Positions 62,901 through 64,000 of a DNA stretch of 64,000 nucleotides are shown here, one piece after another. Each line of letters starts with the position of its first letter. Position 1 is the first letter of the stretch. The translations under genes were made by a program, and so were the position numbers. The notes below the pieces were generated by a model, which was not told the DNA's origin, did not search any database, and saw nothing but the letters and a program-made list of their open reading frames with translations. The DNA comes from Sacculina carcini (lineage: Eukaryota > Arthropoda > Thecostraca > Sacculinidae), in assembly GCA_916048095.2 (NCBI GenBank), contig OU696584.1, forward strand, positions 2,747,317 to 2,811,316. Reading direction: 5' to 3'.

Positions 62901-63555
62901 CCGATGTGCTGCGTGAGAAAAGAGTCTTGGTTCAATTTCATCAAATCATTTCTCAGTGTATCCGTTGTTCCCTCAGAGTAATACTCGTTCCACTTTATGT
63001 TGCAGTTGAGGTCACCGGTTATGATTATGTTTTTCTTGTTTTTGCGTTCAGATCTATCTAAAATTGATTTCATGCCATGAACTGTTGAGTTCCTCAGATC
63101 TTCGTAGTCATCTTGGGTACAGGCTTTCGTCTTTGGTGGCAACAGTCACTGTGTCTTCTTCCAATACATCTACCACGAGTAATTCATTTATGCCTTCTGA
63201 AATGTCACATTTTCTCGCCTTGAGGTGCTCTGCTGTCATTATCATCACACCACCTCCCTGTTTCGACTGTCTATCTTTCCGCCATATGTTATAATTTTGA
63301 AATTTTATAACCGCGTCTGAAATATCTGGGTTCAATTTGGTCTCAGTAAGACACACAATTTGTGTGTTTGTGATTGTGTTTGTGCTTGTATATGTGTGTT
63401 TTTGCGTGTTTGTGCATGTACATGTGTGTTTTCGCGTGTTTGTGCATGTACATGTGTGTGTGTTCAGGCAGGAGAGAGTGTGACACTTGAGGACGGTCGT
63501 GTGATTCACCCCTCTGACGTCATTCCTCCGTCTGCTCCGCGTGTCAAAGTGCTGG
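42184..63555 (+). CDS. ELAC2: Long-form RNase Z (tRNA 3'-endonuclease), N-terminal half, six exons, 3' partial
   Basis: Exons: 42184-42428, 42833-43019, 44736-44837, 49803-49962, 50794-50936, 63468-about 63555; phases agree at each junction. Exon 1 ends in HLQVVGNGRQG...LKLFSHSS; exon 2 opens YLFNCSEGVQR and continues MGGLCGLLLTCS...VHSPPGL, the degenerate lactamase fold of the ELAC2 N-half. Exon 5 (VTYAYLC...DVGLPPGPPLGKLK) and exon 6 (AGESVTLEDGRVIHPSDV) carry the Gly/Pro flexible-arm region that grips tRNA. The enzyme removes 3' trailers from precursor tRNAs in nucleus and mitochondria. The start region (MLAAQLSVGWGG..., Arg-rich) could target mitochondria; a GTG lies in frame upstream. 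The exon 3 end is less certain, exon 6 may run past 63,555, and the zinc-binding catalytic half is outside the window. Confidence 0.88.
42777..42832 (+). promoter_or_regulatory. (TG)n-rich 3' splice site of ELAC2 exon 2
   Basis: A TG-rich run ends in GTGTGTAG directly at the exon, with no pyrimidine tract. Equivalent TG-rich runs precede exon 3 (44705-44735), exon 4 (49772-49802), exon 5 (50763-50793) and exon 6 (about 63,445-63,467). Confidence 0.7.
43400..43960. other. A/C-rich low-complexity stretch in ELAC2 intron 2
   Basis: Dominated by ACATAC-like words. Possibly the 3' UTR of the LINE relic to its right (minus strand). No coding content. Confidence 0.4.
44040..44640 (-). pseudogene. 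LINE RT C-terminal relic in ELAC2 intron 2
   Basis: Minus-strand reading in pieces: ISIYYTLIYPHLIYCSANWS, IQNRVLRCIAHKN, SISDIYQYL, GPQLWNGLP, then FLKELLYIES. This is the usual post-RT tail of a non-LTR element. Frames are broken. It lies antisense to the host gene and ends about 100 bases before exon 3. Confidence 0.75.
45249..45440. repeat. (CA)n microsatellites in the LINE 3' UTR
   Basis: Three imperfect CA arrays separated by the repeated phrase AAGCACACACAAGCATAAA. Confidence 0.95.
45704..46411 (-). pseudogene. Frameshifted C-terminal part of the LINE ORF2
   Basis: Reads LGVTIDSRLTFEAHVSELV, YCSVLFFNINHRILRKLQSI, CRLIFNVPRRTSVVEYL and APRLYNKLPLSIR, ending in a stop at 45704. These are the usual post-RT motifs and complete the ORF2 protein above after one indel. 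Confidence 0.85.
46571..48532 (-). CDS. LINE ORF2: AP-endonuclease and reverse transcriptase (frameshifted at the catalytic motif)
   Basis: 653 codons. The endonuclease domain covers about residues 1-230 (FWNMRSVRKK, FCIVESWHADEE, TTGGGIVFVYN, LYICGDFNLW, NASDHSLIRF). RT covers about 430-650 (QQSGFRKHHSC, LQLDFSSAFDTVSHE-type motif, SGVPQGSVLGPLLYNVYI). The frame then stops at 46571. One base out of frame, QSFADDILVYFEF (about 46,510) and the remaining C-terminus run to 45704. A single indel near 46,565 therefore separates the FADD active site from the rest. Otherwise intact, suggesting fairly recent insertion. It nicks DNA and copies its own RNA. Confidence 0.88.
   Translation of the reverse strand: MHADKAQTSCAFWNMRSVRKKLSLVHDILTDGVDLFCIVESWHADEESAAFSASLPNNFAAIHYCRDTTGGGIVFVYNTNFVVQNISLSLSITTFEYVCVRVGNQGHDINFCVLAIYRPGYTSGSVFIEEFFAVVEYLLVRFNDNLYICGDFNLWIDQPHLKAHSQSFLENMELNGLTNHVNSPTHAHNHILDLLISPTTRNNEIREVMVSPIDRNASDHSLIRFNLAIPIPQKIRKTISFYDYDHIDTENLTHGLCEKFHLINYCFLPIDTLYTYFYQNIREIRDRCVPYISKHVKLYESAPWFNGSLNKLKRVKRQCERRWHRSRSLEHWTEFCSARSSYTHKITETKQTYYNKKILDSQPDTLWKVLNNLLGNRPSPNAHPENEAHMPDSFRIFLQEKIIRLHASIQVTDNKRYASITPDCSQSLTCFQPIDYNSCLQLVNNTSMKVNLLDPIKYSRIKSFVVLIVPFIVYLVNTSFVHNKFLASKEAIISPILKRTGLDAKCLNNYRHVSQIPWVSKLLESAMYEQLSSFLEENQLFLPQQSGFRKHHSCATSLLCTYNYFLSALLRGQNVILMQLDFSSAFDTVSHEILLQDLSNCGISGGALSLLRDYLKDRSQTVIVNAAQSQSFPLMSGVPQGSVLGPLLYNVYI
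48545..49174 (-). CDS. LINE ORF1 protein (gag-like)
   Basis: 209 codons from an ATG. The N-half is Ser/Asp-rich and has a basic stretch (RRKKTPRKKKD). The C-half SVFVTRFHTGVTCENLVDHL, VSVEKLKTRHDSYNSFKV and EIWPRGCFYRSWRQPRQS is the RRM-like module shared by ORF1 proteins of CR1-related LINEs. It binds element RNA. It lies 12 bases upstream of ORF2. Confidence 0.75.
   Translation of the reverse strand: MNRTKNCPISVDLDSRIDRRVEIALNLFKQEISCVAAGHKTFAAVTSSSTPDRSNSDQSESDSDVDPVNRNDAGKWTTATRRKKTPRKKKDTSQLNHAHSNKKKTMSSGTSVTSELATVSRSSVVSVFVTRFHTGVTCENLVDHLSTSLAIDANKVSVEKLKTRHDSYNSFKVSCQCTDRAAVLQREIWPRGCFYRSWRQPRQSTKKMD
50100..50340. repeat. Possible dispersed repeat with an 11-C run, ELAC2 intron 4
   Basis: Contains an uninterrupted C11 (50207-50217) and the phrase AGTCGCCTCTTACACGACAC followed by GGATACGGCGGCAGTATTCTT, which resembles tails of invertebrate repeats I have seen before. 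No second copy in the window, so unconfirmed. Confidence 0.3.
51151..51460. repeat. Minisatellite, 20-base unit x 15
   Basis: Fifteen exact-length copies of TTGTACACCTGGCAGGAGGA with two variable positions (G/T in GGCAGG/GTCAGG, A/G at the last base), in ELAC2 intron 5. Confidence 0.97.
51480..52100. other. Non-coding intronic stretch
   Basis: AT-rich sequence between the minisatellite and the LINE. The last 200 bases may contain degraded LINE sequence. Nothing else seen. Confidence 0.4.
52118..54307 (+). CDS. LINE reverse transcriptase ORF, 5'-truncated, frame intact
   Basis: Open for over 710 codons and without an endonuclease domain, so the 5' part is lost. The linker region includes KAWFTNECRSARESKQEAYH. 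RT follows with ANYRPISITPILSKIFEH, AYRKKLSTTDALL, VQLDFSAAFDRVSHQ, ASGVPQGSVLGPILF and the catalytic YGYADDITLM (about 53,490). The C-terminal part has LGVHVDSKLTFESHIRKL and LPILEYCAPVWSS. It ends TGA at 54307. The intact frame suggests a young insertion. It sits in sense orientation inside ELAC2 intron 5. CR1/jockey-like group; the clade was not fixed. Confidence 0.88.
54310..54900 (+). repeat. LINE 3' UTR with a 30-base tandem repeat
   Basis: After the stop codon, TTTATT-rich sequence turns into about eight copies of a 30-base unit around GTTTATTGAATCATATTTATT (about 54,477-54,700). A related phrase (TTTATTGTTGGTTGTTTCTTATTGAATCAT) reappears at 61,230-61,290, so this tail is shared with another insertion. 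Confidence 0.85.
55285..55675. mobile_element. Foldback (inverted-repeat) element
   Basis: About 113 bases at 55,285-55,398 return as the reverse complement at 55,563-55,675 (for example GTTAAGCGAGTGACCATCTTG against CAAGATGGTCACTCGCTTAAC), with about 165 bases between. Weaker pairing extends further out on both sides. No coding content. Likely a foldback MITE or an inverted duplication. Confidence 0.8.
55890..56040. repeat. (TG)n, (CA)n and (TA)n runs
   Basis: TG run at 55,889-55,925, CA runs at 55,967-55,985, TA run at 56,014-56,031. Confidence 0.9.
56161..56356 (+). mobile_element. tRNA-derived SINE with (AAC)n tail
   Basis: The head contains an A box (TAGCTCAGTGGTTAG, 56170-56184) and a B box (GGTTCGAATCC, 56213-56223), the internal pol III promoter of tRNA genes. 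Acceptor and T stems do not pair properly, so it is not a working tRNA. A tRNA-unrelated body of about 110 bases follows and ends in (AAC)n, like the 3' end of the LINE family at 61.1 and 28.7 kb, which probably supplies the reverse transcriptase. Confidence 0.85.
56495..59217. mobile_element. hAT-like non-autonomous element, 2.7 kb, with TIRs and 8-bp duplication
   Basis: Ends are TAGGGCTGGGCAGGAACCG and CGGTTCCTGCCCAGCCCTA, near-perfect inverted repeats. Flanks are ACGCACAC (56487-56494) and ACGCACAT (59218-59225), an 8-base duplication with one mismatch, as hAT elements make. I found no transposase frame; the interior is AT-rich apart from a minisatellite near the right end. Subterminal GGAACCG words recur at both ends, possible transposase-binding repeats. 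Confidence 0.85.
58869..59150. repeat. Minisatellite, 45-base unit x about 6, inside the hAT-like element
   Basis: The unit combines GTGTGGACCCGGGTCCGAG, AATCGGAACC and GTGTGGACTCGGATCC. It is GC-rich within an AT-rich element and is built from the same GGAACCG/GGATCCG words as the element's ends. Confidence 0.93.
61305..61335. other. Small perfect hairpin
   Basis: ATTCGGCC CTTCT GGCCGAAT, an 8-base stem beside the end of the minus-strand LINE. It may be the terminus of that insertion. Confidence 0.5.
61340..63370 (-). pseudogene. LINE with endonuclease and RT, antisense in ELAC2 intron 5
   Basis: From high to low coordinates. The endonuclease part has IVCLTETKLNPDISDAV (about 63,350), SKQGGGVMIMTAEHL and KNIIITGDLNCNIKWNEYY (about 63,020), then MLDVVFTKRK. 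The linker has KKQWFNKNFMEAKRERDKLW (about 62,540). RT has KSSGPDDIASYVLKECA (62,090), WKEANVTPLLKKGN, PKNYRPISLTSVACKIMEKI (about 61,900), FGFRSNRSTAANLI and VYIDFEKEFDTVPHDKL (about 61,700), then SGVPQGTVLAPIFFMIYIDD (about 61,500). Frames shift at least four times. The 5' end is cut at the TG-rich tract before ELAC2 exon 6. The 3' end follows RT directly, so the C-terminus is missing. Confidence 0.82.
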
Positions 63556-63679
63556 GTGCGTCCGACACCAGCCTTCTGCTCGCCTCACTGTTATACATTA
63601 TCAGACACACAGTGCTGGCTTTGCCGTATTGTCGCTGTTCTTTGGTAGCAGACTATGGTGCCGCATTTCAGCCGATGCA

Positions 63680-64000
63680 TTGTTAATTTATTTCATTTAA
63701 GGTCTTATCTTCCTCGTAGAACTCAGTGTACAAGGCAGATGTTAGAGAACATACTATATGTGACTGTGTGTGCTATTATTGTTGATGCTGTTCTTGATGT
63801 CATTATGAAGGTTTTTGTTTAATGTAAAAATGTTGGATTCTTGATTTTGATGTTTTTGATGATGCGGTTGAATTTTTATGTTCTCGATATTATTTTTATT
63901 ATTGATTTTACTGTTCTTGACGCTCTTATTAATACTGCTATTGATTCTAACGCCCTTGGTGCTGTGATTAATGTCGTTCATTGTAATTTTTGATGCTGCT
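63680..64000. other. Intronic, AT-rich stretch
   Basis: After exon 6 there is GATG/TTGATG-rich sequence. No further ELAC2 exon can be recognised before the right edge. Confidence 0.4.

Overview
The window is animal nuclear DNA, most likely from an invertebrate. It has GT-AG introns, multi-exon genes, no bacterial-style operons, many non-LTR and LTR retrotransposons, piggyBac and hAT elements, a tRNA-derived SINE, and very many (TG)n/(CA)n tracts. I cannot place the species. Most of the 64 kb is transposon-derived.

Two host genes can be assembled exon by exon. (1) On the minus strand, 23,979-27,385, five coding exons with matching phases encode a secreted protein of about 261 residues that I do not recognise: a signal peptide, a Pro/Ala/Tyr stretch, then Tyr-Val-Thr-rich repeats. 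A 5' UTR exon and a TATA box lie upstream. (2) On the plus strand, 42,184 to past 63,550, six exons encode the N-terminal half of long-form RNase Z (ELAC2). Its catalytic half lies beyond the right edge. A third, weaker gene may lie on the minus strand at 30.5-34.25 kb.

Across both assembled genes, all nine internal 3' splice sites follow a TG-rich or (TG)n tract, usually within about 25 nt. Three introns also begin with (AC)n just after the donor, so their ends could pair and loop the intron out. This is the most interesting structural signal in the window.

Layout: 0-3 kb, Ty3/gypsy pol with part of an LTR. 3.9-7.45 kb, two R2-like LINE copies placed in (TG)n tracts. 7.5-11.2 kb, decayed gypsy-like element on the minus strand. 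12.15-17.1 kb, decayed gypsy element split by a nearly intact 2.9 kb piggyBac element. 17.4-18.5 kb, LINE 3' end. 19-23 kb, sparse, with unresolved exon candidates. 24-28.2 kb, YVT-repeat gene. 28.6-41.6 kb, LINE fragments, microsatellites, a hAT MITE, GC-hairpin repeats and a LINE 5' end with a 2A-like motif. 42-64 kb, the RNase Z gene, with introns filled by LINEs, a SINE, a 2.7 kb hAT-like element and minisatellites.
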